A DNA stretch of 64,000 nt. Origin: CAVSJA01 sp963728145 (GTDB taxonomy: Bacteria > Bacteroidota > Bacteroidia > Chitinophagales > Chitinophagaceae). The DNA lies in the NCBI GenBank assembly GCA_963728145.1, contig CAVSJA010000009.1:434001-498000 (forward strand), written 5' to 3'. Position 1 is the first letter of the stretch. Each line of letters starts with the position of its first letter. The position numbers and the translations under genes were made by a program. The notes beneath the pieces are model-generated. The model did not search any database and was not told the origin of the DNA. It saw nothing but the letters and a program-made list of their open reading frames with translations. Positions 34,386-43,672 of the stretch are shown in pieces.

Positions 34386-34783
34386 ATTCGCAGAGTTTCG
34401 GTTTCGCCAGTTTGAATACCAGTACGAAGCTATCCAAAATATGAATACGCTAACCGTTTCTTAACGTTAGTCGTCGAAAGCCGAATACAGTAACTCTGTT
34501 TGATATGGAATTTTATTGTTGTGGCTGAAAAAGATTTGGAGACTACAGATTGCTGCTTAAAATGGGAATATAATTTAGAACCGAACTGCCCATTTAATGG
34601 CTTTTAGCAACCCAAAACTATTGAGATCAAAACCCGGTAATGCCATGTGGGTGTAAAAATTTGACAAAGCTATTAGTCTGAATCACGCTGATTCATTTAA
34701 CTGTTAATCCCCGAATTAACCATGCTTTTTAAATAAATTTATCTCCCCCCTTAAGAAAACATTCACTTCCTAAATTATTCAGG
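34386..34783. other. Intergenic region with no gene seen
   Basis: About 400 bases between two divergent genes. No ORF of note, RNA gene, repeat or terminator was recognised; it is expected to hold both promoters. Confidence 0.5.
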
Positions 34784-35500
34784 GTGAAAAAGTTGTTTTT
34801 TGGTTTGGTTGCTTTAGTTCCTCTTGCCTCTCTTGGTCAGCTCACTGCTAAGACTGAGGAATTCTGGCCTGAATTAAATGTCTATTATAAGTTCAACGAT
34901 AAATTCCGCTTATTCGGAATGGTATCTGGAACAAAACAGCAGACTTCTTATTCAGAAGGGGCTATTGGTGTATTTCTGGATTATTTTACGTATCCCTTCA
35001 TTAAGTTTTTAAGGCCGCATCATAACGAAGACCTTCCCAAGAAATACTTGTGGTTGAGGGCCGGGTATCTATATGCAAGGTCACCGCCAGAAGCAGAAAA
35101 TCCATTCACAGAACACACGCTGGTTACTGAAGCAAATGGTCGATTCGACCTGGGCTGGGATATATTAATGACTGTTAAGAATCGCTTCGATTGGCGTTTT
35201 AAGTCGGATGACTTTTTTGCGCGATACAGACCGAGAATACAGGTTGAAAAAGACTTTCACACAGAATACTTATTCTTTGCGCCCTACCTGTGGGGTGAGT
35301 ATTTCGGGAATTTTGGAAATAGCTCAATCAATAAATTCCGTACACAGCTCGGAGTAGAAATAAAAGTTAGCCGAAAAATTGCGTATGAAACGTACTGGAA
35401 TCACCAGTTTGCCAATAGTCCGGAAGTAAGTAATGTAGATGCTTATGGTATGGTGCTGAAATTCTATTTTGCGAGAAACACGAAGAATAATAAGCAATAG
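34784..35500 (+). CDS. DUF2490-type outer-membrane beta-barrel protein
   Basis: A 238-residue protein with a GTG start (34784) and signal MKKLFFGLVALVPLASLGQ. The mature part consists of amphipathic strands with WPELNVYYKFNDKFRLFGMVSGTKQ, KYLWLRAGYLYA, and a C-terminal MVLKFYFARN typical of the DUF2490 family. It probably forms a small barrel; function unknown. Its stop codon (TAG at 35498-35500) lies within the first unit of a GCAATAG tandem array. Confidence 0.85.
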   Translation: MKKLFFGLVALVPLASLGQLTAKTEEFWPELNVYYKFNDKFRLFGMVSGTKQQTSYSEGAIGVFLDYFTYPFIKFLRPHHNEDLPKKYLWLRAGYLYARSPPEAENPFTEHTLVTEANGRFDLGWDILMTVKNRFDWRFKSDDFFARYRPRIQVEKDFHTEYLFFAPYLWGEYFGNFGNSSINKFRTQLGVEIKVSRKIAYETYWNHQFANSPEVSNVDAYGMVLKFYFARNTKNNKQ

Positions 35501-35621
35501 GCAAAGGGCAATAAGCAATAGACAATTGGCAATTGACATCCGATAGCCCTGAAGACAGAATAGTACATTTAGATATAAGAGTTTTTTGCCCCATTGCTTA
35601 TTGCCAATTGCCTATTGCTAC
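35491..35621. repeat. Inverted pair of GCAATAG-type tandem arrays
   Basis: Left array 35491-35537 (AAGCAATAGGCAAAGGGCAA and on); right array 35588-35621 is its reverse-complement word (CCATTGCTTATTGCCAATTG). The left one supplies the stop codon of the DUF2490 gene; the right one ends 15 bases before the carbonic anhydrase start. The hairpin could end transcription. Confidence 0.8.
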
Positions 35622-35635
35622 TAATCGTCGCAACG

Positions 35636-36499
35636 ATGAAAAATACAATCACTCACAATTCATTGCTCCTTTTTGTCCTTTTAATTGTTGTTGGTTGTTC
35701 TTCTGAACAATCAAAGGAAACTACAGAACAGGCCAGTGATACTTCAACCAGCGTTTCAAAGACAACTGTCCGCCCTGTTCATTGGGCCTATGCCGGTGAA
35801 GATGGTCCGGATCACTGGGCAACACTTTCTCCCGCCTATGCCTTGTGCGGTGAAGGAAAAAATCAATCGCCAATTAATATTGAAAATTTGCATGTAAGCG
35901 CGGGCGCACGCTGGAAGTTGAATTATAAAAACACATCAATGCGCATATCGCACAATGAACACGTGCACGACATCATCGACAATGGCCATACCATACAGGT
36001 TACTGTGGATGAAGGAAGCAGTTTCAGTTTTGAAAACAAAGTATATAATTTGAAACAGTTTCATCTTCACACACCAAGTGAACATACTATCGATGGAAAG
36101 CATATGCCGATGGAAATGCATTTGGTGCACCAGGCTGGTGATGGATCTCTTGCCGTCATTGCAATCTTTTTCATCGAAGGAGATCTGCGAAATGAAAACC
36201 TGGATAAAATAATCGCCAACCTTCCCGGCGCAAAAGGCGAAACCAAGCATTCAAGAAGTGACAGCATAAATCTTAAGGTACAGATGCCGCGAGACAATTA
36301 CGCTTATCATTATATTGGTTCTCTAACCACCCCGCCATGCAATGAAAATGTACAATGGATGGTACTTCGACAAACGGTCATTGCTGCTCCCGATCAGATC
36401 AAGGCATTCGCTTCGCGCATTGGGCCGAATAATCGGCCAACACAGGCGGTAAATGCGAGGGTGGTGAGGTTGGATGATTTGAAGGCGGAGGTGAAGTAG
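35636..36499 (+). CDS. Alpha-class carbonic anhydrase, lipoprotein
   Basis: A 287-residue protein with signal MKNTITHNSLLLFVLLIVVGC (lipobox VVGC). Seen: the alpha-CA signature WATLSPAYALCGEGKNQSPIN, the zinc ligands in FHLHTPSEH and MEMHLVH, and YIGSLTTPPCNENVQW near the C-terminus. It hydrates CO2 to bicarbonate, here in the cell envelope. ATG 35636 is chosen; the longer frame to 35594 reads through the tandem array upstream. Confidence 0.95.
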   Translation: MKNTITHNSLLLFVLLIVVGCSSEQSKETTEQASDTSTSVSKTTVRPVHWAYAGEDGPDHWATLSPAYALCGEGKNQSPINIENLHVSAGARWKLNYKNTSMRISHNEHVHDIIDNGHTIQVTVDEGSSFSFENKVYNLKQFHLHTPSEHTIDGKHMPMEMHLVHQAGDGSLAVIAIFFIEGDLRNENLDKIIANLPGAKGETKHSRSDSINLKVQMPRDNYAYHYIGSLTTPPCNENVQWMVLRQTVIAAPDQIKAFASRIGPNNRPTQAVNARVVRLDDLKAEVK

Positions 36500-36513
36500 C
36501 GATTCCATAGAAA

Positions 36514-36578
36514 TACCGCACCAAAAAAAAGACCCAACACTTTTGAGTCTTTTATTTCTGTGGTGTGGGACGGGATCG
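36514..36578 (-). pseudogene. Inverted tRNA-Phe fragments around a terminator
   Basis: On the minus strand, 36578-36559 reads CGATCCCGTCCCACACCACA, matching the last 20 bases of tRNA-Phe and its flank (36804-36825 region) with one change. It is followed by a hairpin with a T-tract, and then 36522-36514 reads GGTGCGGTA, the first nine bases of the same tRNA. The order (tRNA 3' end, terminator-like spacer, tRNA 5' end) looks like the junction of two tRNA copies whose bodies were lost. No complete tRNA can be folded here. Confidence 0.55.
36523..36556 (+). terminator. Hairpin terminator after carbonic anhydrase
   Basis: Arms AAAAGAC (36527-36533) and GTCTTTT (36547-36553) with further partial pairing inside, followed by ATTTCT. 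A run of A before the left arm gives a T-tract on the minus strand, so it can act in both directions. Confidence 0.6.
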
Positions 36579-36729
36579 TCGCGAATCTTCTGTACGTAAT
36601 GAGAAATTCTATGAAAACTTCAATAACCCCCTGACTAAGAAGTTTTCTATTCAAGTAATTGATTGACGTTCAGCTTTGCTGAATTGACAATTTTGAAGAT
36701 TTTCTCATCCACAGATTGGATTTTTCCCT

Positions 36730-36737
36730 TATTTTTG
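36730..36737 (+). promoter_or_regulatory. Promoter -7 box for tRNA-Phe
   Basis: TATTTTTG fits the Bacteroidota TAnnTTTG -7 consensus and ends 13 bases before the tRNA. No good -33 box is seen at the standard distance. Confidence 0.55.
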
Positions 36738-36750
36738 CCCCCCACAAATT

Positions 36751-36823
36751 GGTGCGGTAGCTCAGTTGGTAGAGCAAAGGACTGAAAATCCTTGTGTCGG
36801 CGGTTCGATCCCGCCCCACACCA
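36751..36823 (+). tRNA. tRNA-Phe (GAA)
   Basis: 73 nt folding into a cloverleaf: acceptor GGTGCGG/CCACACC, D arm GCTC...GAGC, anticodon stem AAGGA/TCCTT with loop CTGAAAA (anticodon GAA), T arm GGCGG-TTCGATC-CCGCC, discriminator A. CCA is not encoded. The acceptor stem has one C-A mismatch at the fifth pair, unusual for a functional tRNA. It is followed by a strong terminator. Confidence 0.93.
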
Positions 36824-36829
36824 CAAGCA

Positions 36830-36862
36830 AAAGGCCTGGATTCATTCCAGGCCTTTAATTTT
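36830..36862 (+). terminator. tRNA-Phe terminator
   Basis: AAAGGCCTGGA (36830-36840) pairs with TCCAGGCCTTT (36846-36856) around a 5-nt loop, followed by AATTTTTAT. It lies 7 bases after the tRNA. Confidence 0.9.
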
Positions 36863-36942
36863 TATATTGAAAATTCTTGCGTTACCCTATTCAAAAAATG
36901 TTCAACAAGGAACAAGTAATGTCCAATGTTGAATCGGAATCA

Positions 36943-39248
36943 TTACATACCATACTCCGCCAAAAACTTAATCCGCATGATCTTCACCTGCTCCCAGTTT
37001 AGATTATTGTCTTTCAACTCTTCAAGAGCTACCTGCAGTGATGAGGTTTCGCAGCTTTTGAAATATTCAAGTATTTCCTCCTGCTCATATTCATCGAGCA
37101 TTTCATCGATGGCATAATCAAGATTGAGGCGGGTACCACTTGCTGCAATGGTTTCCATTTCTTCCAGTAATTCATCCATGCGCCAACCTTTGTTACGGGC
37201 AATGGTTTCGAGAGACATTTTCTTATCGGTCTGCTGAATGATATAAACTTTGTTGCCACTCTTGTTCACCACGCTCTTCATCACAAAATCATCAGGGCGC
37301 TCAATATTGTTGTCTTCAACATATTCGCTTGATCAATTCAACAAAGGGCTTACCATACCGGATTGCTTTGCCCTTGCTTACACCCTGGCATTTCTCCAAC
37401 TCTTCCAACGTGGTCGGATAGAGCGTGGCCATATCGTGTAAAGAGTTTTCAAGGAAGATCACAAATGGAGGCAGGGATTTTTTCTTTGCTTCTTTCTGCC
37501 TGATTTCTTTCAACATTTCGAAGAGCGCTCATCGAGCTGCAGGATCCTACTGCTGTTTCACCTTCATCATCATCAGCATTCGCTTCTTCATATAAATTGT
37601 TCAATACGATCTTGAAAGATTTCGGCTTTTTCAGAAAATGCTTCACCGGCTTTGGTGATCTTCAACACACCATAATCTTCAATATCCTTGCTCAATAATC
37701 CTTCAAGTAACATTTGCCTGATCAAGCGAATTCCAGTAATGATCGGGCTGGTCATTGCCAATTGCAAATTCAGCCAGGCCATCATGGCGGTACATGGTAT
37801 TGTTTGGAGTTAATCTGCCGACAATAATATTTACCGTGTAATCCGTTGCAAAACGTTCATCCAATGCCTTGATCACTTTAAGCGCCTTAACTACATTCTC
37901 TTTTGCTTCAACCAGCTCTTTCGGATGCAGACAGTTATCACAGCTTCCACAATTAGGTTGCGTATATGGCTCTCCGAAATAGCTCATAAGAGTCCTGCGG
38001 CGACAAACTCCACTCTCCGCAAAAGCAACGGTTTCATGTATTAGTTGAGCACCAACTTCACGTTCACTTAATGGTTTGTCGCGCATTAAATGCTCGAGTT
38101 TGGATACATCCTTATGTGAATAATAGAGAATACATTTTCCTTCCAGTCCATCACGTCCTGCTCGGCCCGTTTCCTGGTAATAATTTTCAATCGACTTTGG
38201 GAATATTATAGTGCATCACAAAACGGATATCCGGTTTGTCAATGCCCATTCCAAATGCAATGGTAGCAACGATCACCTGTACATCTTCATTCAGGAAAAG
38301 GTCCTGGCGATCCGCCCTGAGTTTACTATCGAGACCGGCATGATAGGCAACCGCTTTGATACCATTTGCCATCAGCATATCAGCAAGTTCTTCGGTGGTC
38401 TTACGATTCAAAGTATAAATGATCCCGCTCTTGCCTTTTGTTTGAGAGATGAACCTGACCATACTCTTTAAGGTCTGATCTTTCTTGATCTTCGGTTCGA
38501 TCTCATAATAAAGATTCGGACGATTGAAAGAAGAAATGAAAATTTCGGGTTCCCTCAATGCAAGATTCTTAACGATATCGCTTTGAACTTTTGGAGTTGC
38601 TGTTGCCGTTAGCGCAATCACTGGAATATCCGGATTGATCTGATCCATCATTTCCCTCAATCTTCTATACTCAGGACGAAAATCATGTCCCCATTCTGAA
38701 ATACAGTGTGCTTCATCAACTGCGAAGAAAGAAAGTTTGAGATCGGAAAAGAATTCGAGATTCTCCTGCTTTGTCAATGTTTCAGGTGCCACGTACAACA
38801 TCTTCGTGCGTCCGCTCAACAGATCATCGTGCACCTGTGCTATTTCTTTTTTATTGAGAGTAGAATTGAGAAAATGCGCCACATCGTCCTTACTGCTATA
38901 ACTACGAACCAGGTCAACCTGGTTTTTCATCAATGCGATGAGTGGGCTTACAATAATTGCAACGCCTTCGCTCAGGATTGCTGGCAATTGATAACACAAA
39001 CTCTTACCACCACCGGTAGGTTTGATCACAAATGTATCCTTGCCCGCCAATAAGTTGAGGATGATCGGTTCCTGGTTTCCCTTAAAACTATCGAAGCCGA
39101 AATGTTCCTGTAGAGCCTCCCGAAGTGATTCTGAAGTTAATTTCCCCGTGCCGTTACCGTTTGATGCTGCAACTGTTTTTTTTGGGGTCTTTGTTGTTTT
39201 GGTCCCATTTTTTTGGGGCCCAGCAGCCTTTTTAGAACTTGTCGCCAT
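36943..39248 (-). pseudogene. recQ: recQ, DNA helicase gene broken by several frameshifts
   Basis: The parts together encode a full RecQ: helicase core 39248-38187 (Walker A GGGKSLCYQLP, DEAH, SIII/VI motifs), zinc-binding/RQC region 38086-37703 (CRRRTLMSYFGEPYTQPNCGSCDNC), an RQC/HRDC stretch 37785-37449, HRDC 37516-37316, and a C-terminal helical domain 37284-36943. About six single-base shifts separate them: near 38187 (extra A in AAA), ~37720, ~37640 (extra T in TTTT), ~37550 and ~37525 (one missing C each), and ~37320 (extra A). No in-frame substitution stop was seen between them. RecQ unwinds DNA in repair and recombination. Real decay and local sequencing error are both possible; most shifts are in homopolymers. 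Confidence 0.85.
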
Positions 39249-39439
39249 TCTCTATTGATTTCCTTCTCACGAAATACAAAAGATCCGTGATCTCTTGGTT
39301 TTCAAAATACCGGGATCCTCGGAGCCTCGACGATCACCCTATTTTGAAGGCAGCGAAGTTAATGAAAAACGGCCTGCCTTCCGGCCCCGCTTTGTTAAAA
39401 AATCGGGTAACTTGAATTAGTTAGGCGGGGGGAAACACA

Positions 39440-39447
39440 TAAATTTG
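39440..39447 (+). promoter_or_regulatory. Promoter -7 box for kdsD
   Basis: TAAATTTG matches the TAnnTTTG consensus and ends 9 bases before the ATG at 39457, implying a very short leader. A TTG at 39412-39414 could be a -33 element, but its spacing (25) is longer than usual. Confidence 0.5.
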
Positions 39448-39456
39448 CGCCTTACC

Positions 39457-40446
39457 ATGAAGCCCCCGTCTATACAAGAGATTGCCCTTCGTACAGTTAA
39501 GCTTGAATCAGAAGCTATTTCTCAGTTATCCCAATACATTAACGCAGATTTTGAAAAGGCGGTTCAGTCAATTATTCAATGCCGGGGGAGATTGGTTATC
39601 AGCGGGATTGGCAAAAGTGCCATCATTGCTCAAAAACTGGTGGCCACCTTTAATTCGACCGGTACACCGGCCATATTCATGCATGCGGCCGATGCGATTC
39701 ATGGGGATCTGGGTATTGTTCAACAGGAAGATGTGGTAATGATCATCAGCAAAAGCGGTGAAAGCCCGGAGATCAAAGTACTAATACCCCTATTAAAGAA
39801 TTTCAGGAATGTACTGATCGGAATGGTAGGAAATACTGAATCTTACCTGGCCATTCAATCGGATATCGTTCTTAATACAACCGTTTCGCAAGAAGCCTGT
39901 CCAAATAACCTGGCCCCAACTTCAAGCACTACTGCGCAATTGGTTATGGGTGACGCGATAGCTGTAGTGCTAATGGAATTAAAAGGCTTTGGCAGCGATG
40001 ATTTCGCTAAATTTCATCCGGGCGGAACACTTGGAAAGAAACTTTACCTCCGTGTTTCCGATCTCTATATCAGGAATGAAAAACCGAAAGTATCAGCCGA
40101 TGCATCGCTTAAGAAGGTAATTGTAGAAATATCAGCTAAGCGTTTGGGCATTGCGGCCGTGGTGAATAAGGAAAACCGGTTGGAAGGCGTTATAACAGAT
40201 GGAGATCTCCGGCGAATGCTGGAAAAAAATGACAGCTTAGCCGGTGTAACAGCAAAAGATATTATGACGAAATACCCTAAATCCATCAGTCCTGATGAAC
40301 TTGCAGTTGATGCATTGGATCTTTTGCGTCGTCATGATATTACTCAACTGGTAGTTGTTGATGATACAAACCCGGATGCACTTGGACGGGGAAAATATCT
40401 TGGTATAATTCATTTGCATGATCTTGTACGGGAGGGCCTGATCTAA
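39457..40446 (+). CDS. kdsD: D-arabinose-5-phosphate isomerase (KpsF/GutQ family)
   Basis: A 329-residue protein. Residues ~35-170 form a SIS domain with ISGIGKSAIIAQKLVATFNSTGTPA and IISKSGESPEIK; residues ~200-329 are a CBS pair (VSDLYIRNEKPKVSADASL, MTKYPKSISPDELAVDALDLL). It interconverts ribulose-5-phosphate and arabinose-5-phosphate, the first step towards Kdo in lipopolysaccharide. ATG 39457 is preferred to a TTG four codons upstream. The following S41 peptidase gene begins 11 bases after its stop. Confidence 0.95.
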   Translation: MKPPSIQEIALRTVKLESEAISQLSQYINADFEKAVQSIIQCRGRLVISGIGKSAIIAQKLVATFNSTGTPAIFMHAADAIHGDLGIVQQEDVVMIISKSGESPEIKVLIPLLKNFRNVLIGMVGNTESYLAIQSDIVLNTTVSQEACPNNLAPTSSTTAQLVMGDAIAVVLMELKGFGSDDFAKFHPGGTLGKKLYLRVSDLYIRNEKPKVSADASLKKVIVEISAKRLGIAAVVNKENRLEGVITDGDLRRMLEKNDSLAGVTAKDIMTKYPKSISPDELAVDALDLLRRHDITQLVVVDDTNPDALGRGKYLGIIHLHDLVREGLI

Positions 40447-40457
40447 TCCTCATTGTT

Positions 40458-41927
40458 ATGTATAGGTTGTTGATCCTACTATTGTTTATTGTTGTTTCAT
40501 GCGGTATTAGCGAGGATGAGGATAATATTCTCCAGTCAAAATACGATCAATCACTCCTGCGCGAAGACTTTAAGCTTTTCTGGGGAATCCTGAAAAAAGC
40601 ACATCCAGCATTATACGAATACTATCCCGAAAAAGAATTTCAAAAGATCTTCGATAGTGTTTATCAAACTATCAGCGGACGAATCACCTTACAGGAATTC
40701 AACGATAAGCTTCATTTTATCATAGATAAGATTGGTTGCTCGCATACAAATATCTACCTGCCTTCCAAAGTGACTGGCTTCCTCGAATCTCAATCTTCCT
40801 TGTTTCCTATTCCCGTCATCAATATTAATGATAGCCTTTATATTAATTCTCTTGATGGAGAAATCCCGCTTGGTTCAAGGATTATTTCCGTAAATGGAAA
40901 TAAAACGGAAGATATTATAAGGGATACAAAAATGTACAATGTTGCAGATGGTCCAAAGGAGATTTATAAACGATTCATGAGTGGCGAGGAATTCTCATAT
41001 AACTATGTATTGGCTTTTGGGCCCTCCAAAACATTTACCGTTATTTCCTATGACAATGAACGAAAGAGGAAGGATACAACAATCATCGATGGTATAACCT
41101 GGAGGGAATACAGTCGCGATTATTACGATAATACCTATTACTATTTCCCGACTTCAGTGAATTATGATTTCGAAATGCGGGATTCACTGCATACCGCGAT
41201 TCTTACCATTCGCACATTTGAATACGATGCGGAAGTATCAGCCGAGGCGTATGAAAATTTCATCAATAATGCTTTTCGCTTGTTGGATGAGAATCCACAG
41301 GTCCGCAATCTCGTAATTGATTTGCGTAATAATAGTGGTGGGCATTATAAGAGCATGTTTCAGTTATACCGCTATTTATCCGATAAAGATTTTCGCGCTG
41401 TGGATTCGGCGTGGACAAGGATCGGACAAACACCGAGGGAATTTGAAAGATATCTTGCTCCGGCTTCCAGGGGGTGGAAACAACCGGCAATTGACAGCAT
41501 GCTGGAAGGAGAATTCAGAAGAAGGAACTCAAGCCTGTATGCTTACCGGAATGAAAAGAACGGAGATTATCATCCGCAAGCAAATGCATTTAAAGGAAAA
41601 GTTTATCTATTGATAAATCCGCAGGTAATGTCGGCTGCTTCGAATTTTGTTTCGATGCTGCATACCAGCGGAAGAGCGGTTGTAGTTGGGGAAGAAATGG
41701 GTGGAGGATATACAGCGCATAATGGTTTCAGCGAACTGACTTATATCCTACCCAATTCAAGAATACCATTTCAGTTTTTTGTAGTTAGGGTTTTGTATTA
41801 CGGAAATAAAAGCAGGACAAAGAATCCGAAACCTTTTCCCGATTACAAGGTTGGGTTGAACTATGATGATTTCATAGAATATAGAGACCCGCAATTAAAT
41901 TTTGTTTTGGATAGTTTGATTAGGTGA
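40458..41927 (+). CDS. S41-family peptidase, lipoprotein
   Basis: A 489-residue protein with signal MYRLLILLLFIVVSC (lipobox VVSC). The N-terminal helical part (LREDFKLFWGILKKAHPALYEYY) is typical of tail-specific protease relatives; a PDZ-like region follows (GSRIISVNGNKTEDI). The S41 core has NLVIDLRNNSGGHY and LLINPQVMSAASNFVSML with the catalytic Ser in SAAS, and VVGEEMGGGYT. It is envelope-located. It may share a transcript with kdsD; substrate unknown. Confidence 0.9.
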   Translation: MYRLLILLLFIVVSCGISEDEDNILQSKYDQSLLREDFKLFWGILKKAHPALYEYYPEKEFQKIFDSVYQTISGRITLQEFNDKLHFIIDKIGCSHTNIYLPSKVTGFLESQSSLFPIPVININDSLYINSLDGEIPLGSRIISVNGNKTEDIIRDTKMYNVADGPKEIYKRFMSGEEFSYNYVLAFGPSKTFTVISYDNERKRKDTTIIDGITWREYSRDYYDNTYYYFPTSVNYDFEMRDSLHTAILTIRTFEYDAEVSAEAYENFINNAFRLLDENPQVRNLVIDLRNNSGGHYKSMFQLYRYLSDKDFRAVDSAWTRIGQTPREFERYLAPASRGWKQPAIDSMLEGEFRRRNSSLYAYRNEKNGDYHPQANAFKGKVYLLINPQVMSAASNFVSMLHTSGRAVVVGEEMGGGYTAHNGFSELTYILPNSRIPFQFFVVRVLYYGNKSRTKNPKPFPDYKVGLNYDDFIEYRDPQLNFVLDSLIR

Positions 41928-41938
41928 TGAGGGGCGGA

Positions 41939-42044
41939 GGTTCCGAACCCCTGAGCGATAGGGTTCCGAACCCTAAAAGTGACTGATAAACTTCAATCAA
42001 TGTTTTGTAGGGTTCGGAACCTTAATGAGCAGGGTTCGGAACCC
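41939..42044. repeat. Four GGGTTCSGAACCC palindromes
   Basis: Copies at 41939-41951 and 41961-41973 (GGTTCCGAACCC form) and at 42010-42021 and 42032-42044 (GGGTTCGGAACC form, the reverse complement). Each is nearly self-complementary, and the two pairs are inverted to each other. They lie between the S41 peptidase and manC. Confidence 0.85.
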
Positions 42045-42064
42045 TATTGTAGAGAACAAATAAT

Positions 42065-42072
42065 TAAATTTG
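42065..42072 (+). promoter_or_regulatory. Promoter -7 box for manC
   Basis: TAAATTTG matches TAnnTTTG and ends 39 bases before the ATG at 42112. A TTG at 42047-42049 has a short spacing (15), so the -33 element is uncertain. Confidence 0.45.
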
Positions 42073-42111
42073 TTGATTAGGAGAGCGAATGGATATTAAA
42101 CAGGAACAGCA

Positions 42112-43194
42112 ATGAACAAACACCACTATGTTGCGATAATGGCCGGCGGAATTGGGAGTCGTTTCTGGCCGATGAGCCGTACCAATTTCCCCAAGCAATT
42201 CCTCGATATACTCAATACCGGAAAAACTTTGATCCAGGCAACGTTTGACCGGTACACTTCCTTTATTCCAAAGGAAAATATATTTGTAGTTACTTCTAAT
42301 GAATACGTCAATATTGTAAAGAAACAATTGCCGCAAATCCCTTTGCAGAATATCCTTGGAGAACCCTCGAGAAAGAATACTGCACCCTGCATTGCTTATA
42401 TTTCTTTCAAACTTCAGCAACTGGATCCAAAAGCATCGCTCATCATTGCTCCATCTGATCACCTGATCCTGGATACTATTGCGTTTAAAAAAGTTTGCCT
42501 CGAAGCACTCAGCTTTGTGAACAAGCATAATGCATTTATCACACTTGGAATAAAACCGAGCTATCCAAACACAGGCTATGGTTATATCCAGTACGAACAA
42601 CATGCGGTAACTGATAATGTATATAAAGTAAAAACCTTCACCGAAAAGCCCAACCTTGACCTGGCGAAGGCATTTATCTCAAGCGGAGAATTCTTATGGA
42701 ATGCGGGGATCTTTGTTTGGCAGGTAAAAAATATAATTACTGCATTTGAAAAACATCTACCCGAGATGTACGAAGTATTTGTCGCGGAAAAAGAAAAATT
42801 CAATACTCCGCAGGAATTCCGGGCGGTGCAAGAGATCTATCCACAATGCACAAATATCTCGATCGACTTCGGCATTATGGAAAAAGCCGATAATGTTTAT
42901 GTAATCCCTTCCTCATTCGGCTGGAGTGACCTTGGGACCTGGAACAGCGCTTATGAAAATCTTGAAAAAGATTACCTCGGCAATGCGGTAGCAGGAAATA
43001 ATGTTATTGTATTCGATAGCCATCGCAATATGATACATACGGAGAATGATAAGCTGACCGTGCTGCAAGGGATAGAAGATTTTATTGTTGTAGATACGAA
43101 AGATGTACTACTTGTTTGTAAAAAAGATAGGGAGCAGGAGATTAAAGACTATGTCGCTGAGGTGAAGAGGAATAAGGGCGAGAAGTATTTATAA
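42112..43194 (+). CDS. manC: Mannose-1-phosphate guanylyltransferase
   Basis: A 360-residue nucleotidyltransferase. Seen: the GT-A signature HHYVAIMAGGIGSRFWPMSR, the FTEKPNLDLAKAF active-site motif, and LWNAGIFVWQVKNI. It makes GDP-mannose from mannose-1-phosphate and GTP for surface polysaccharide or glycoprotein synthesis. It lacks the C-terminal isomerase (cupin) domain of bifunctional ManC proteins, fitting the short form in Bacteroidota. It stands alone after the palindrome cluster. Confidence 0.95.
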   Translation: MNKHHYVAIMAGGIGSRFWPMSRTNFPKQFLDILNTGKTLIQATFDRYTSFIPKENIFVVTSNEYVNIVKKQLPQIPLQNILGEPSRKNTAPCIAYISFKLQQLDPKASLIIAPSDHLILDTIAFKKVCLEALSFVNKHNAFITLGIKPSYPNTGYGYIQYEQHAVTDNVYKVKTFTEKPNLDLAKAFISSGEFLWNAGIFVWQVKNIITAFEKHLPEMYEVFVAEKEKFNTPQEFRAVQEIYPQCTNISIDFGIMEKADNVYVIPSSFGWSDLGTWNSAYENLEKDYLGNAVAGNNVIVFDSHRNMIHTENDKLTVLQGIEDFIVVDTKDVLLVCKKDREQEIKDYVAEVKRNKGEKYL

Positions 43195-43235
43195 ATATCT
43201 CCGCGAATTACTGTAAGGACACAAAAATATCACGA

Positions 43236-43559
43236 GGTTCCCGCAGAGTCTCCCCCAGCACGCACTTCGAATTCTCAGGAAACTTACGGGGGGACTCTGC
43301 GTTTGCCCTCAGGGCTGATGAGTACGAATCCAACAAAGCAGGAATCATGTGATGTCTGAACCCACTTACAGATTTTCTAATTGCATATGCTGCGTACATT
43401 TCCTTCCCGCCTAGGCGGGAAAATCGCAGAGTCCCCCCGTGAGATGCATTTAATTTGGAGTGCGTGCTGGGGGAGACTCTGCGGGAACCTCTTGTGGAGT
43501 TCGTGTTGGGGCTGACTCTGCGAGAACCTTTGCATGTTGAGGGAGACTCTGCGGGGGTC
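43236..43559. repeat. BIME-like inverted palindromic element, locus A
   Basis: Two ~85-95-nt units in opposite orientation, 43236-43331 and about 43404-43489, plus two partial units (43491-43528 and 43529-43559). Each unit contains CGCAGAGTCCCCCC and GGGGGAGACTCTGCGG, so each folds on itself, and the pair can fold together. The units closely match those at 45193-45463. The 480-base gap between manC and the exonuclease holds nothing else. Confidence 0.85.
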
Positions 43560-43672
43560 TTGCCTGTGCCACCGCTGTCTGATTTCCCTACTTAGGAATT
43601 CTCCAAAAATCCAACGAAATTTATAAAACGAAATAAAAAACCGGCGAAAGGAATCAGACAAACTGAATTGAA

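Noticed and set aside
36514..36578. Attachment site of an integrated element
   Set aside because: The tRNA fragment is inverted relative to the real tRNA, while att sites are direct repeats, and no integrase or element is present.
36943..39248. Programmed frameshifting in recQ
   Set aside because: About six shifts without slippery heptamers or conserved signals are unlikely to be programmed.
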